The translations under genes and the position numbers were made by a program. Below the pieces are notes generated by a model. That model did no database searches, was not told the origin of the DNA, and saw only the letters and a program-made list of their open reading frames with translations. From contig NC_082595.1 in the NCBI RefSeq assembly GCF_030936135.1, positions 11,198,430 to 11,262,429 on the forward strand: a DNA stretch of 64,000 nucleotides. Reading direction: 5' to 3'. Of this stretch, positions 1-13,400 are shown one piece after another. This DNA comes from Gavia stellata (taxonomy: Eukaryota; Chordata; Aves; Gaviiformes; Gaviidae). Numbering within the stretch: position 1 is the first letter of the stretch; every line of letters begins with the position of its first letter.

Positions 1-935
1 TTAGTGATTGGAAGGCCCTTTCTCCCCCTCCCCTCACCTATTTTTTTCCTTTGGTAAGTGGGGTGTTTACTTCAGTCTCCTCCAGCTCCTTGCAACTCCC
101 ACTTTTCTAGGACTGTCACAGAGGACTTGCTTGGAGGATGGCACCACACAATTGCATCAGGTGCCACATGATAACGAAGAGTTAATTCTCAGGTCATGCT
201 GAGGAATGTGTCTCCAAGCTGCAGGTATAAGTGACTACATATGTTTAAAGTGCTTCAGGCACAGCCTGAGCTCTTAACCGAGCTGTGTGTCTGACCCAGC
301 GTGCCCCATGCTCTGCCTGCTGGTGCTGTAGAAGCAGGACAGAGCAGAAACTTTGTGAGTGGGCTTGTTCTTGAAATACGTATTCCGAAGTATCAGGAGA
401 AAGAACGTCTGGAAAGACTGAGAGTGAAGGAAATCTATTTATTTCTCATATGATAATATTTAAACTATAAGAAGAGTATCTATTTCTTAAATTGTGCAAG
501 CACACTTCATACTTCTAACTGGACCAGGACAGCAAGAGCCTAAAGGGAAGCGTCGTTTTACTTCCATACTACACTTGGTGACCATTCTCAGAAGCTTCAC
601 ATGCTGAAGTCTCACCTTAACTGATCTACAAAAGGTGTATTTGCTTTTTAAACTCACACCATTAGGGAATGCATGTTCCATGCAGTGCACAAGAGGGAAA
701 AAAGCAACCAGCCTGCATTGCACCCATCCTGCAGGCTTCCCGTGCATAGCAGTGTTTCTTCACAGCAGGGGAGCACTTATTTTTCTTATACCAATCCATA
801 GCTTTCTAAGACACAGTTCTCAAGCCAACAGTCAGTTTCAGCTTTATTTATAGAAACAGAAAAGGATACAAAATTATAAAAGATGTATAAAGCACTGAAA
901 AAAAAAAAGTAAAACAATTTTAGTTCAGAAATAGG

Positions 936-970
936 CATAGTCTAGATGACCTTCAAGGTCATTTCCATAT
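936..970 (+). repeat. Possible CR1 3'-tail remnant
   Basis: The bases TCTAGATGACCTTCAAGGTC followed by a TTTCCA-like end match the layout of the conserved CR1 3' terminus. The corresponding tail of the 6.2-7.5 kb copy in this window reads GACTAGACGACCTTTAAAGG. CR1 copies are usually 5'-truncated, so a tail-only insertion is possible. The match is only about 30 bases and the terminal 8-bp repeats are missing, so chance is not excluded. Confidence 0.35.
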
Positions 971-3900
971 TGGAGTAGGAAGTTTTGCATGCATACAAAT
1001 TGGAATCTAATCACTTAGTAGCCCCTCGTTTCATGTAATAACGGTAATCGATAAGACTGAAGAACAGACTCATGACTTTTCGCTCCAATACTAATTCCAC
1101 TTAATTACAAAGTTAGAGTTAAGTTTGAGAAAGTTCTTGCCCTTAGCTCAGTTCTGCTCCAAAATGGAGGCCAATCTTGGATCCTTTTAGTAAATTCAGA
1201 GGCTGAGAGCAATATACTTTTTTGTAATCATTGTAAGTCAATCAGGAGCAGGCAGCATTCAAGGTAAGTCCTATTTTCAACAGTCCGCGGTGTCTCCTAG
1301 AAATTACTTCCAGGGGGAATCAAGGCATTCTCATGGCGGGGAAAAATCTTTCCCTAAACATAAAGGGCTGGAGCTTCTGCTTTGAAACAGCAAGAGATGA
1401 CCTTTGTCTCCAGATACGTAGAGAGCTGAAGCCCCTGCCCTTATTTCTTCAGGAATAAATGAAGGGGAAAAAGAAGGCTGACATAGTTCTGAACAGCAGA
1501 GACATCAGAAATGCAGGTACTAAGCTGAAGCCTATCTCAGGGACTGAATTTCTTGTTGAAGGGATAAGCTGTATCGGACTTGGCTGAAGCTGCAGGAGTG
1601 ATGGACAGTAGGATGCTAACTGTGCCTCCCAACAGGCCAAAAAGGCTGCCGGGGGACACGCAACACGTTTTGACAGGAGTTCTTCTGCTTTGGGTGCAGG
1701 AAGCTGCTCTTGGAAGAAGCCCTCTCCAGGACGGGTGCCCTTTTGCCAGGCCTAGAGGGAATGTCTAACTTTAGAAAGACTGGAGGTCTTCTGGCTGCTC
1801 TTCGATATCAGTTTAAAAATAACAGCCTGGGAGACACCCCTTACGCCAGACCTGAGTAGGGTCTCCCCTTCCCTCAGAAAACAGTGCGCGCTGAAGCACT
1901 CCCACAGCCCTGACACTTGCAGGCAGGACCTTCCCAGCTCTGGGCAACCTGGTCTTTTGGCAAAGATGCTGCTGTAACAGGTCTGGCTGTGGGCTAAAAA
2001 CACGGAGCTCTGGCTCATTTGGGACGTGAAGCTCTGGCTAAATTTGGTGCCACTGTATTGGATCATTCTGGGGTTTTTTTAAAGGTTTTAAAAACCCTGC
2101 TATTCCTAGGGTGTTTTTAATATTGCAGGAACTGATTGCACGGACACCAGAGAATGAAGCAGACTGAACAGCTCTACCATTCAGCCAGACCTGGGTTATC
2201 TCCTTTCATAACAGAAAAATACAAGAGGCAGACTGAACAGTTCCCTTGAAGGTGGGTTTTGCCCCATAATGAAGGTAATATTATATGCTTTAGCTCTAAC
2301 ACCAGGCAGAGAGCACTTAAAGCCCAAGGAGCTGTAAGGTCATATTTGGTTAAGAAGAAAAGCTTTTCCTTAAGAAAAGACCTGCCCCTCTACTCCCTCT
2401 TTTTAAAGAAACAAATAAAACCATTCCTAAGACTACCAAAAAAGGGTGTTGTTTTAAAGGCGAAATTTTAAATGAAGACATTAAAGAGAAAAAGCAGACT
2501 TTGCTACAGTAGGTAGAAAAGTAGCTTAAGGCTGAACTACTGCAGCCAATGAGAATAGCGAAAAAAATTCTAAGGTATCAGAAAGCAATCAAGAACAACT
2601 GATGAGCATCCTGCCCTTTGTGGAGTAGCATAAGTGCAGGGCACAGCCCTGTGTGCTCCTGGACAGAGGCTGAGAGAGATTGTGCTTTTTGAATTCTGCA
2701 AGGTAGGAAAGAATTTTTTGTTCAATATCTCAAAATAGGCAGCAAAACATTGGAAGAAACAAATACAGTTTTCAACATACATAAAATACCTATTCTGAGA
2801 TGCATGCTTCCAATGTACATAGAGCCATAGAGATGCTGTTTTATAAAAATAACATAATTCAAAATGCTTCATAATCTCTTCCCACCATAGCCCATCGGTG
2901 TTTCTGGTTCAATTCCTGCATTCACAATCCAGAATCAATTACATGAACTTTTGGTTTTAACACATCAACCAAATACTTGGGTCCGGTGCATCCTTCTGCA
3001 GCTAGGATATCCAGTGTAGAAAACCCATCAACCTGTCTTAAAAATCATTGTTGTTCTGCATCATTCCGAATTCACAGCATATGTTTGCTCCCATTCAATT
3101 CCAACGTGAGAATAGCAGTACAGGAACCCGAGAACAGTCAGTGTTGCCCATGGCCAGCCTATAAATAGAAAGACAGACAATCCTAGTCAGCATAATTAAT
3201 GACTACTTCAAGTAGAAATACTCTTGGGATGACCAACTTATAATGCTTCTAATTAATTTTATTAGCAATTCAGTCTCATATGTAAGTAGAGCCAACCCAC
3301 AAAATTTGAAAGGGGAAATCTGGATTGTTTGAGCTTCTGGGATGCCTGACCCTCTGCAGCCCCAGTCTTTTCCATTTTCAGAGAACTGGATCAGGTTTAT
3401 TCCTGCTCTGCACCTCCAAACAATACTTGCCGAATTAAAGAGGTCTCCTTCCTAGGCACATAGGGATGCATAGCCACAGTGCAGGTTATTAAAAATCAGA
3501 ACAAATCCAGTTACCTGTTCTGCCAAAAGAGGTTGGGGAAACCTCTGATTAAGGCTGTTTTGGATATGCTGCAGCTGGGTGTAAAATTGATGTACGCACT
3601 CTACAGCCCCCTAACAGCTAATGGGGTCAGAACACCATTGTGTCGGTGCAGAACAGACAGTCCTATTTGCCTGATGTGTTCTTGTTGGATTTTTTTTTTT
3701 TTAACTAAAAAGACTAACTCCTCTAATATATAAAACTTTTGCTGGGGAAATGACATGTTTCATCATTATTTCAAATTCTTTCTAGTGACAGTCACCATCT
3801 TTTCACTTGAACTTTTTTCAGCTAAAGCATTAAGCAGGAGGGCACAAGCCAAAAAGTCTATTGCTTTCCAGTAGAGTTGTAGATCACTTGAAAAATCTGT

Positions 3901-4378
3901 ATCTGTAGACTTCTGAATCAGGTGAATGATTTTGCTTTTCTCGATACCTTTCCCAGCAACTTTGTTCTCTTTCTCCATCCTCCTCCTCCCCTTAGAATTT
4001 GTGAAATTTACAGTTTATAGGTTGAAACCCCCAGCATTAGGCCCTTGTGTTCTTCAGTGTGTTTTGTCTGTGGGAAGGGAGCGGGGAGGAAGGTGTTTGA
4101 GGGTTTTTTGGTGGCTTTTTTGTTGCTGTTGTTGACATAAGAATTTTGGTTATGTGTATGCCTGGTTTTCTGCACACCGTCCTCAAACTACCAGCAGCTG
4201 CTTCTGAAAGAAGGGCTTCAGTGCTCCCTCTTGGGGAAAACTCTGGTCTGAAGGAACCTGCTGGCAGAAATGAGATTCCCCATTGGCCTGGAGAAGGGGT
4301 GGAAAGAAGATTAAACCTTTCCACAACACGATACTCCAGGAAAAGCTCTTTCTGAAGGTATATTTACAGGGTATTTTG

Positions 4379-4418
4379 CAGGCTGGCTTTGTCCAGGCTT
4401 CAAGCCAATGCCAGCCTG
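4379..4418. repeat. Small perfect inverted repeat (9-bp arms)
   Basis: CAGGCTGGC at 4379-4387 is exactly complementary to GCCAGCCTG at 4410-4418, with 22 bases between. An inner GGCTT/AAGCC pair could extend the fold. It could form a short hairpin in RNA or DNA. No function can be assigned. Confidence 0.4.
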
Positions 4419-5502
4419 GAGGCTGTTTAATTGTGCTAACAGACAGCTGAGTCTTAGCTTAATACCCTGCCCTCAGCAGGGCTTGCTGCCTTAGGCTCGG
4501 TCCTGCACTTCTGGGGACCGCACGTGCTGGGAGCCTTCCTCTCTGCTCCGAGAACCTGGGCAGTATAACACTTCACCCTGGAAGAGGTCCAGACAAAGTT
4601 GATTTTGATTCCGCCCCCCCCAAAGAGCTGTGTGTTTGCTTCATGAATCTCTAATTGTTCTGGCCTTGTTTTGTGGTAAAATACAGTCTTGTAACCTGAA
4701 TGATTTTCATGGAGATATTTACAAATATTAATCACTTGTCCTCACAACACCCTAAAGCAAAATTATACTTTTTAATCATTTGTTTCACCAAACAAAATTG
4801 CTGAGGTATTTCCAAAGGGATTTTTAACAATAAAACAGTCTCTTTTTTTCTTCAGTGAAATTAGGCTACTGTAGATTGGGTTTCATCTTCAATAGCAAAC
4901 TAAAGCCCAGCTGTGCTTTGTCTCTGATAAAACTGCACGTGAAAGTATGTCAGTAGGTGTAATAAAACCATACCTTTTCTGGCAGCAATATTGTGGTGGC
5001 TGCTTTATACAGTCAGAGCCAGGAAGTTAAAAAAGGACTGAGTCTAGAATTGCTGTTTTTTTTTTTTTAAAGGGCACTTTTGGAAATCTTGCTAGATACA
5101 TATTTTGCATTTTAAAATACTTTAAAGCTCTGGTACACAGAAAATGTGCCAACAGTACTCTTTAGTCTGACTTGCTTGTCATCCCCAGCCAATGTAAAAG
5201 AGATCTTGTCAGAATACATAGGTAGGCGCTGGAAATCTTTCCTAGATTACTTAGATTTATGATAAGATTGCGCCATAGTGCCCACAACCTGTGTTCATGG
5301 GCCTCTCATGCTGCTATAATCAGACTTGTGGTAATCCTCCTGGAATGCAGGGAGTCTCTCCTGTACAGTAACAGGTTTTGGGGTTGCATTTGGCAGATTA
5401 CCTCATTCTGATCTAATTAAGATGAAAAGGAGAGGGGAAGACAAAGTGACCCGCTATAGACGAGGGAAAAGGGGAATTTTTTTAAATTTTATCTTGCTAC
5501 AG

Positions 5503-5671
5503 CTATTCTAGGAGGAGCTGCACAGATCCCAAAGCATTTCTTGCTGCATGGGTGGGAGGTAGCCAGCTCCGAGCAGGGTGAAAGAGAGGGCACCTCTGCC
5601 TTGCGGGCCCTTTCTTGCCATACCGTGCGCACGGCTGCTGGGCATGGGGAAATGCATGTGGTGCTTCCGCT
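5503..5671 (+). other. Candidate internal exon (unrecognised)
   Basis: A 169-base block is bounded on the left by a good splice-acceptor context (TTTTATCTTGCTACAG ending at 5502) and on the right by a consensus donor (GTAAGT at 5672-5677). One plus-strand frame is open across the whole block: two leading bases, 55 codons, two trailing bases. The other two plus frames contain stops. The block holds a local cluster of CpGs in otherwise CpG-poor DNA, as exons often do. The peptide is not one I recognise, and minus-strand frames are also open here, so base composition alone could explain it. It may be a coding exon, a non-coding RNA exon or a chance arrangement. Confidence 0.25.
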
Positions 5672-6237
5672 GTAAGTGAGTGAAGCAAAAGCATCATGTT
5701 CTGCTCCTGTGCAATCCCAGATTAGCTCCAGTCCACTCAAAGCGGATTTGCACAAGTGCATTCACACCTGAGAAGCCGCCCAAGGACAGCCTGAAGCAAG
5801 CAGGGGATCTTTAAATTGTTTTAACTCATCTCTTCCATTTTAGGATTGGATATAAAATAAACTTGTAGAAAAGGCTGAAGAACTTTGTCTCCAGAAGGTG
5901 ATGTTGTAGGGAAGGATGCATCAAGTGAAGCTAATCCAGCAAGGATGCAATTTCAAATTCTGCCTAGCATGTAAATGACCTGTGTGTCATCCTTGTGTGT
6001 GACCTCTATAATCAAACAGCAGCATGAGCTGCTCTCTTGCAAGATGAGTTCACAGGAGCCTTTTCCATGCTTAAATAGTTTCTCCTTGTAAACCCAAACA
6101 ACCAAATGGTCTCAGATCCGCAGTTCCACGGAAATCACTCTTTTTGCCCTGGGCCAGCAGTGTAAGGTACATTCTTCCCTCAGGCCTTTTGCTGACTCTC
6201 ATTCTCCTCCTACCCTCAAACACAATTCAAGGGGCTC
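5672..6237. other. Non-coding DNA before the CR1 insertion
   Basis: No gene is visible. This is the unique 5' flank of the CR1 copy that begins near 6238. An open frame starting at 6144 runs from this flank into the element by chance; about 32 codons before the element do not resemble CR1 protein. Confidence 0.6.
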
Positions 6238-7495
6238 GAGACAGCCAGCATGGCTTCACCAAGGGCAAGTCCTGCCTGACCAACCTAGTGGCCTCCTATG
6301 ATGGAACAACTATATCAATGGACAAGGGAAGAGCTATGGATGTCGTCTATCAGGACTTCTGTAAGGCCTCTGACACGGTCCCCCACAACATCCTTCTCTC
6401 TAAAGGGGAGAGATATGAATTTGATGGGTGGACTGGTCGGTATATGAGGAATTGTTTGGATGGTTGCATCCAGTGGGTAATGGTCAATGGCTCAATGTCC
6501 AGATGGACATCAGTGATGAGTGGTGTCCCTCAGGGGTCCGTATTGGGACCAGAATTGTTTAATATCTTAACCAATGACATGGACAGTGGGATCAAGTGCA
6601 CCCTCAGCAAGTTTGCAGATGACACTGAGCAGAGTGGTACGGTTGACCCGCCTGAGGGACAGGATGCCATCCAGAGGGACCTGGACAAGCTCAACAAGCG
6701 GGCCCACGTGAACCTCATGAGTTCAACAAAGCCAAGTGCAAGGTCCTGCACCTGGTTGCAATCCACCATATCAATACAAGCTGGGGGATGAAGGAATTGA
6801 GAGCAGCCCTGTGGAAAAGGACATGGGGGTACTGGTGGATAAAAAGCTGGACATGAGCTGGCAATGAGTGCTCGTGGCCCAGAAGGCCAACCGTATCCTG
6901 GGCTGCATCAAAAGAAGCGTGGCCAGCAGGTCGAGGGAGGTGATTCTGCCCCTCTACTTCACTCTGGTGAGACCCTGCCGGGAGTACTGCATCCAGCTCT
7001 GGAGCCCTCAGCACAGGAAAGACACGGACCTGTTGGAGCAGGTCCAGAGGAGGGCCACAAAAATGATCAGAGGGATGGAACACCTCTCCTATGAAGAAAG
7101 GCTGAGACAGTTGGGGTTATTCAGCCTGGAGAAGAGAAGGCTCCAGGGAGGCCTGACTGCAGCCTTTCAGTAATTAAAGGGGGTCTACAAGAAAGATGGG
7201 GACACACTTTTTAGCAGGGCCTGTTGCGATGGGACAAGGGGTAATGGTTTTAGACTAAAAGAGGGTAGATTTCAACTAGATATAAGGAAGCCATTTTTTA
7301 CAATGAGGGTGGTGAAACACTGGAACAGGTAGCCCAGAGAGGTGGTAGATACCCCATCCCTGGAGACATTCAAGGTCAGGTTGGAAGGGGTTCTGAGCAA
7401 CCTGGTGTAGTTGAAGAAGTCCCTGTTCATTCCAGGGCAGCCTGGACTAGACGACCTTTAAAGGTCCATTCCAACCCAAACTATTCTATGAGTCT
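6238..7495 (+). mobile_element. CR1 LINE, 5'-truncated, decayed
   Basis: This is a non-LTR retrotransposon of the CR1 clade, the dominant LINE of birds. It begins abruptly inside the reverse-transcriptase domain, so the 5' UTR, ORF1, endonuclease and N-terminal RT are missing. This is the usual outcome of incomplete target-primed reverse transcription. The order of conserved blocks is the same as in the copy at 23.5-25.2 kb. The 3' end has the CR1 signature of a GACTAGACGACCTTTAAAGG block, a TTCCAACCC motif and a terminal ATTCTATG 8-mer at about 7483-7490. Its sequence and tail differ from the 23.5 kb copy, pointing to a different and older subfamily. Confidence 0.94.
6240..7440 (+). pseudogene. 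CR1 reverse-transcriptase fragment, broken
   Basis: This is the translated remnant of CR1 ORF2. Recognisable RT blocks in order are [15 protein letters not shown], a motif A region ([12 protein letters not shown], aspartate kept), [11 protein letters not shown], and the FADD catalytic box near 6610. The region after RT follows ([33 protein letters not shown]). Compared with the copy at 23.5 kb, two single-base deletions shift the frame, near 6719 and near 6757. In-frame stops then follow at 6865-6867 (TGA where the other copy has TGT) and 7171-7173 (TAA), with more downstream. The product cannot be functional. Confidence 0.9.
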
Positions 7496-10400
7496 AACTG
7501 CAACAGGAACAGCTTTTGGAGTTACTCCTTCCTTTGAACTGCCTATCCCCTCTTCCAGAACACTTCTGGATACTTTGCAAACATCTAGAAAAGGTCATGT
7601 TTCTGGCACACTCTTGATTTTGAAGGGAGTTATGTAAAACTAAGCTTTCAACTCAAAAGTAACAGCCTGGATCACAGCTCCCAAAAGACCAGTTATGTCC
7701 TCATTACATAAATTTAAATAATCTGAACCAATATTTAATCATGTATCCATAAGAAAGCTCTTTCAAATTTCCTAATCACCTACAGGAATGAAAAAGAATC
7801 ACACCAGCAATGTTTTGGGCACACCCACATTTTACATCATCATCAAAACACTAGGAAATGGCCCTTTGCTCCCTCCAACCTGTGAGCTGTAACAGAAAGG
7901 GTCTGTGGTTGTGTTTTGCATTTTCCAAAACTGCCTTAGTAGCTTTGGGACCTTAATGCTATTTTCAGATGTGACTTGGCCACATAGTCCTTGGTAGTCT
8001 TCAAGTACAGAGTAGTTGTTAAATCAATAGTAGTCAGAAAAAGTAATCTCTTTGAAAAGCTTGACTTCAGGAGCATACATCTTAATCTGACTTTGATTTG
8101 GATGTACCTAAGTTGCTATAAGACGTAGCACTCAGGAAAATTTATCCTTAAACAAAAGTTCACATGTGACAAGACACTGAAGTGGAATTCCCCTGTAAAG
8201 TGGAATTAAGGAGACATGACTGTGGGAGGGAGGAGGAACAAGCACCAATTCGTCAAGGAGAATAGAAAGCCAAAGCAAAAAAGTATTTAAGGCCAAGACG
8301 CCTCTTTCTTACCTACAGTTACTAACATCCTTACAAGATCAGTAAAACTGCCACATTTTCGGGAAAAAAAACCACATTCAAAACTAAAGATCAGTTGAAA
8401 GAAACCTATTATCTAGCATAACATTTGAAGCAGAGGATAAACTCTGGATTTTTTTAATTTTAGTTTTAACTTCAGGTCTGTTCATCACTTCCAGGTGGAC
8501 CCCTGCTGACCATTATAGCAGGGAATGTCCAACAGTATGTATTACAAACACTGTGCAGTCTGATACCCAATTACTCTTTAGGTATTTGGAAAAGGAAACG
8601 CTATATATTTTCAGCTGTGTTAGCATTCAGCATGCACATGTGAGAATGGATAACTTGAAAGCACATTAGAGGTGATTTAACTGGTTTATACAAAATTGCT
8701 CCATGTGTTGTGCGTCAAGTTTTCCAGCCGCTCCGTATACACAGACATGATACACAGAGCCCTGCTTAATGGGTCTGGGTAGCACTGCATTATGCAGTAT
8801 ATGCTGTATTTGCACAGCCGAAGAGAAACCTAGCGTTCTTTGTACTATCTTTTCACAGAGACTGTTCTTCTTCCAACAGACCAAACTCAGTGTTTCAATG
8901 AAGAGAGAAATGGAAGGGACTGCTCTCTTTCCCCTGGAGTTCATTCCTTTTCTGAAAGTACTAAGAAAGAAATTACAATTTTCCATTCTTAGTTTAAAAA
9001 GTTATTTCTGAAGAATATTCTTGTCCTTATAACACACCCTTCAAAATATAGCATTCATATGATAAATAGCATATCACCCTTTATAGAGAGGGGGTTTCCT
9101 GCAAGCTCCTTTAAAGTGCTTTTAGATGCTAATTCCTTCCTACCTGCCTCCCTTTACTCACTTATAACTAACCCAGACAGGAAACTGGGTATTTTCAATT
9201 ACCATGCAAAGAAAAAGAACCAACCACAGCCTTTGTTTTCTAGTTTAAATAATTTTAGCATTCATTAAATAAAGCCAAACATTTAAGAAATCTCAACGAA
9301 ACTGGAACCCATAATAGTAAACAACTCCACTCCCAGGTGTAAAGAAAACAAACCAGAAGCAATTATGGAAGTATTAGACCTATTTTGAATTCAGTAAAGT
9401 TAGCTTTCATACTTTTATCTTCCACCCCACACCCCCTTCTTCAGTTTCTAATCAAATTCTGTCATTGCCTCACACTGCTGGACTCACCCTTACCCCACTC
9501 ACCTCTGGAGTGGTTTATTAGTGGCTGCAGATTTGCTCTAAGCACTTCTGTGTTACAGCTCATCCTAAATTTTAAAGACGGGAAGATGCAAGCAGAGCTG
9601 GTAGGAAGCTGGGAAAAACGCTCATATATGTTGAATTATACCCTCTCTGCGATAAAGTAAACTTACTGCAGTATCATGTAGGACCAAAAATCAGAGAAGA
9701 ATAATCATGTAAAATATTAAATGAATACATGCAATTCCCCCCCCCCCCTTTTGCATGGCTGCAGCATATCTAAATTATTTGCTATACTGTAGGTACAGCA
9801 ACAGCTTGACAGAAAATTTATTAATGTATCTAAATCACCCAGCTCTACCCCATCCCAATCACATCTGCCCCATCTCCACTGATCTCTGTATGCTCTGCTT
9901 GAGCTGACCAGATTTGGCAGGGCTCTAAACCTGATTTAAAGAATTTTTCCCCAGTTTATCCTCCCAGTGCTCTGCAAGCTGTATACCACCTAGGGAATTC
10001 AACAAGAAATGCAGTTTTTCACCAGTCTGTATTTTCTTGAGCAGTGCTATTAAAGGACTTTTTCCCATGTGCATCAAGTGCTGTACAAAAAGCTTTGGTC
10101 AGGGAAGCAGTCTTCTCATTATTTAAATTCTTCCTAATCTCCTGGTGTTGGTGATCAATTTTTTTCAGGTTTGTTTGTTTTTTTTTTTTAATAATCCACA
10201 TTTCAAGATAGGCCCTTAAAAATACAAGTATGTGCATTACTCGCTGTAGCTGCTCCTCTTGAAAATCCAGCCAAATATTTAATACTTGAAATCTTAGCCT
10301 AAAAGCTAATTAAGGCCCCCAGTTTCTGGGTTTAAAATGTAAAATGAAGAGTCTACTAATTTGTATTATTCAAGTGCTTAAATTCAACTGTGGTGCTTTT

Positions 10401-13400
10401 CTAAATTAAAGGCTAACTTAAGCATTAATGTCTGTGAACAGCCTGTATTCTTCTGTAGAAGCTTTTACTAATAATCATTTTATTTTTGCATACTTCCAAG
10501 TCAGCTACTGATACATAAACTTCTGCTGCTAACAAACAGGCCTGGAAAAAAGAGCTGATGCAGAGAATTTCACTTCCATTTAACTGGCTTCTTGGCTGTT
10601 GCATGGGAGCACTCAAACCAGGGATACCAAATCACCTCCAGCCATTCATTCAGGGATAACTGCAAGGATGGTGAGGTGAGATGCAGTACATAGAGAATAA
10701 TGAGTTCAGTTGCAAAAGAATACATATGGCAAGCAACCCCCTAACCTGAGCCATGACAGGGTGTTTTTGCTGCTACTTTCTGCCTCCACGTTGCACACGT
10801 TGCGAAGGATAAGCAATAAATTCTGCCAGCAAGTGCACAGCCCTCAAAGTCCCAGCCGGGCATCTCCATCCTCCCAGCCCATGTAAAGCAGGACATGGAT
10901 TCACAGGGTCTGTATACTCAAGATGCTACCTCGTCCCATTATTAGCCCCCAGCAAACAGTTCCCACATCATTCCCCTCCACCCACTGCGGATCCTGGAAG
11001 CAGAGCAGCTCAGCCAAGGGGAACCAGCCTAGGAGACTCCAAGCTGACCTTACTTATTGCTATAGATTTCCAGGTGTTGAAGATACTTAAGCTTCAAGTG
11101 TGGGTAAGGTCCAAATATTCAGAAAAAGTATTACTGTACAATAGAAGGTATTTCAAACGAAAACCAGGGAAATGCTGTAAGGATAACTCAAAAGCTGTCC
11201 CATACAGCATCTGGAAACAAGACTGAAAAGGACAAAATCCTTAGCTGCCAGGTGTAGACCTGAACCTCAGCCAGGTACACTGGCAGTAACCACAAAAGCT
11301 TCCTCTTCAGTAAACATGAAGTAGTTTCCAGCTAAAGATATTAACAATTGTATAACATAGTAATCTACTTATGTGAATTTTAAATCATACCATCCTGGAG
11401 AATGCTTACATCTGTGACTTTCTGAGGAGTACTTATCACTGCTGAGAAAAACTGAAAATGGATAGATAACAGTCCAAGACCATCATCAGCAATGCAGGAT
11501 GGCCTCAACTCACCCAGATCAGCATTACCGAGAGCAGAAAGCCATAGTCTCTTACTGTTTTCATAATGCAAACGGGTTTTATTTAGCAGACAGAGGTCAC
11601 AAAAGTTGTGGCTTTTCTGTGTTCTTACTGTGCATGGAACCACACTTTACCATAGCTAAAATAATTTTACTTTTATGCTTGAGGGCACCGAAGAAAGTTG
11701 TATGCTGACAAGGACTTAAACAAGAAATCAATTCAACCTATGTCAGGGCTAAGGATGCTGAACATATGTTTTCCTATTAATTAGATAAGCTGCAAATAAA
11801 CAATTTCATAGGTAGAGCTCAAAAGATAGGCCTATCCTATAGCTTTTATAAAGCACCCCTTGACACAATTCAATGATGATGCCAAAACTATTTGCATTGC
11901 ATTAAGTATGTACATGGAAGGAAAAAAACCCCTGCTGCGTTATTTACAAATGCTGGTAAATGCTCCGTGGATGCAGGTATCCATGTGCCTGCCTGCATGG
12001 ATTCTCCATTTTGTCTTTTGGAGCCAGAACCTCCTTTAATGCTACCTAACCATGACAGTAGCAGCTCTCCAGATGCTGTACAATGGAGATCAGAAGCATT
12101 ATCTCCCCTGTAAGTATCATGCGACGTGAGCGGGATGATACTGGTAACTTCACTCTGTATTTCTTTGGGGTTTTTTGTGGTATTATCTGACCGTAATTCT
12201 ACCTTATGTATTTTTACTTCTAAACATTGTATAAAGCACAAAGGAATCATAGGAGTTATGCCTTCTACTTCATGTTTTGAAATAAAGCTTCACCCTCTAC
12301 TAGTTTTTCCAGCAGAGCTAGTCAGTAGAAAAAAGCCTGAGATTTTAGGCAGTAATCCTGGTCTCATGCATATCGAGTTGACTCTGGAGTAATTCAACTA
12401 AAATCAAAAGAACCATATTCGTGCTACTGCAGAATTTGAATCAACAGTAAGGAAGACTGCTTAAAACTGCCTGGCAGAATCTTTCTGCCACAACTGCTAA
12501 TAGGAAAGAAAAAGAAAACCAAACAAACAGCTTTAGTTTTCAGATTAAGAAGGGGTGAATCTGTAAATCAGAAGCAACCTTTCTTCTCCTCCCAGATCTT
12601 TAGTTGAGAGCTACACACAACTAATGTGAAATCAAAGCCACAAAATATGAAGTCTCAATGTTTGTTCATTTATTTTTAGAACAGAGACAAAAGCTTTCAA
12701 AAGACATTATTGTAAATAAAGATGCATCTTCACCCAGAGGCAAGGCAAAAGAGCTACCTCTTCAAAGTGTTAGTCAAAGAAAACATTTCAGAGTAATGTA
12801 TCTGGCTTGGCATGCATAAGGACAGCACTATCCTTATCATTAAATGTCTACTCAGGTAGTCCCAGCACAACCTCCTTAAATACAGCGTGAAAAATTATGG
12901 AAAGATTACTTGCAAAGATTTTAGAGCATTTTCCTCTTCTAATTATTTGCTGAAAGCTTTACAGACACCAATCAAAACATCAGAGCCATGAGCCTTCTTT
13001 TGTTACAGCTGCAAGATGAAACCGGAGAATAAAGAGCTCCCCAGAACATGAATGTCCCAAAGGCAGAGCTGGGAATGCTGCTGCTGCCTGGCAGGATCCT
13101 GAGGTGAACACCTGTCTCTTACTGAGCAGAGAGATACCCATGTTATATATAAAAAGACATGCTGAGCAGAAGGGTGAATTAACTTCCCCTCTACTAGAGC
13201 TTGAATTTCAGGAGGATTTCTGTATCAATCTAACTGGGGTTCTTGGATTTAGGTTTGTATGTCAGCCCTTTTGCATACACAGAACTCCTCCTGTACCCTT
13301 TTGTGCTAGGGAGCTCTTGAAAAATCAAGGCTATATACTCTCAAAAGCAGAGGATTTCATCCAGGGATTCAGACAGGTATCATCAATCACCGGTAAGCAA

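Larger units (their letters stand above)
1..5502. other. Anonymous non-coding DNA
   Basis: No convincing gene is visible. Open frames are short (104 codons at most), lack homology I recognise and occur on both strands. The stretch is AT-rich and CpG-poor with scattered A or T runs, as in avian intergenic or intronic DNA. A possible CR1 tail (936-970) and a small hairpin (4379-4418) are listed separately. A run of nine C lies near 4614. Confidence 0.7.

Noticed and set aside
2905..2925. GGTTCAATTCC, a perfect tRNA B-box word
   Set aside because: No A box or cloverleaf arms can be built around it. A similar word near 22084 was rejected for the same reason.
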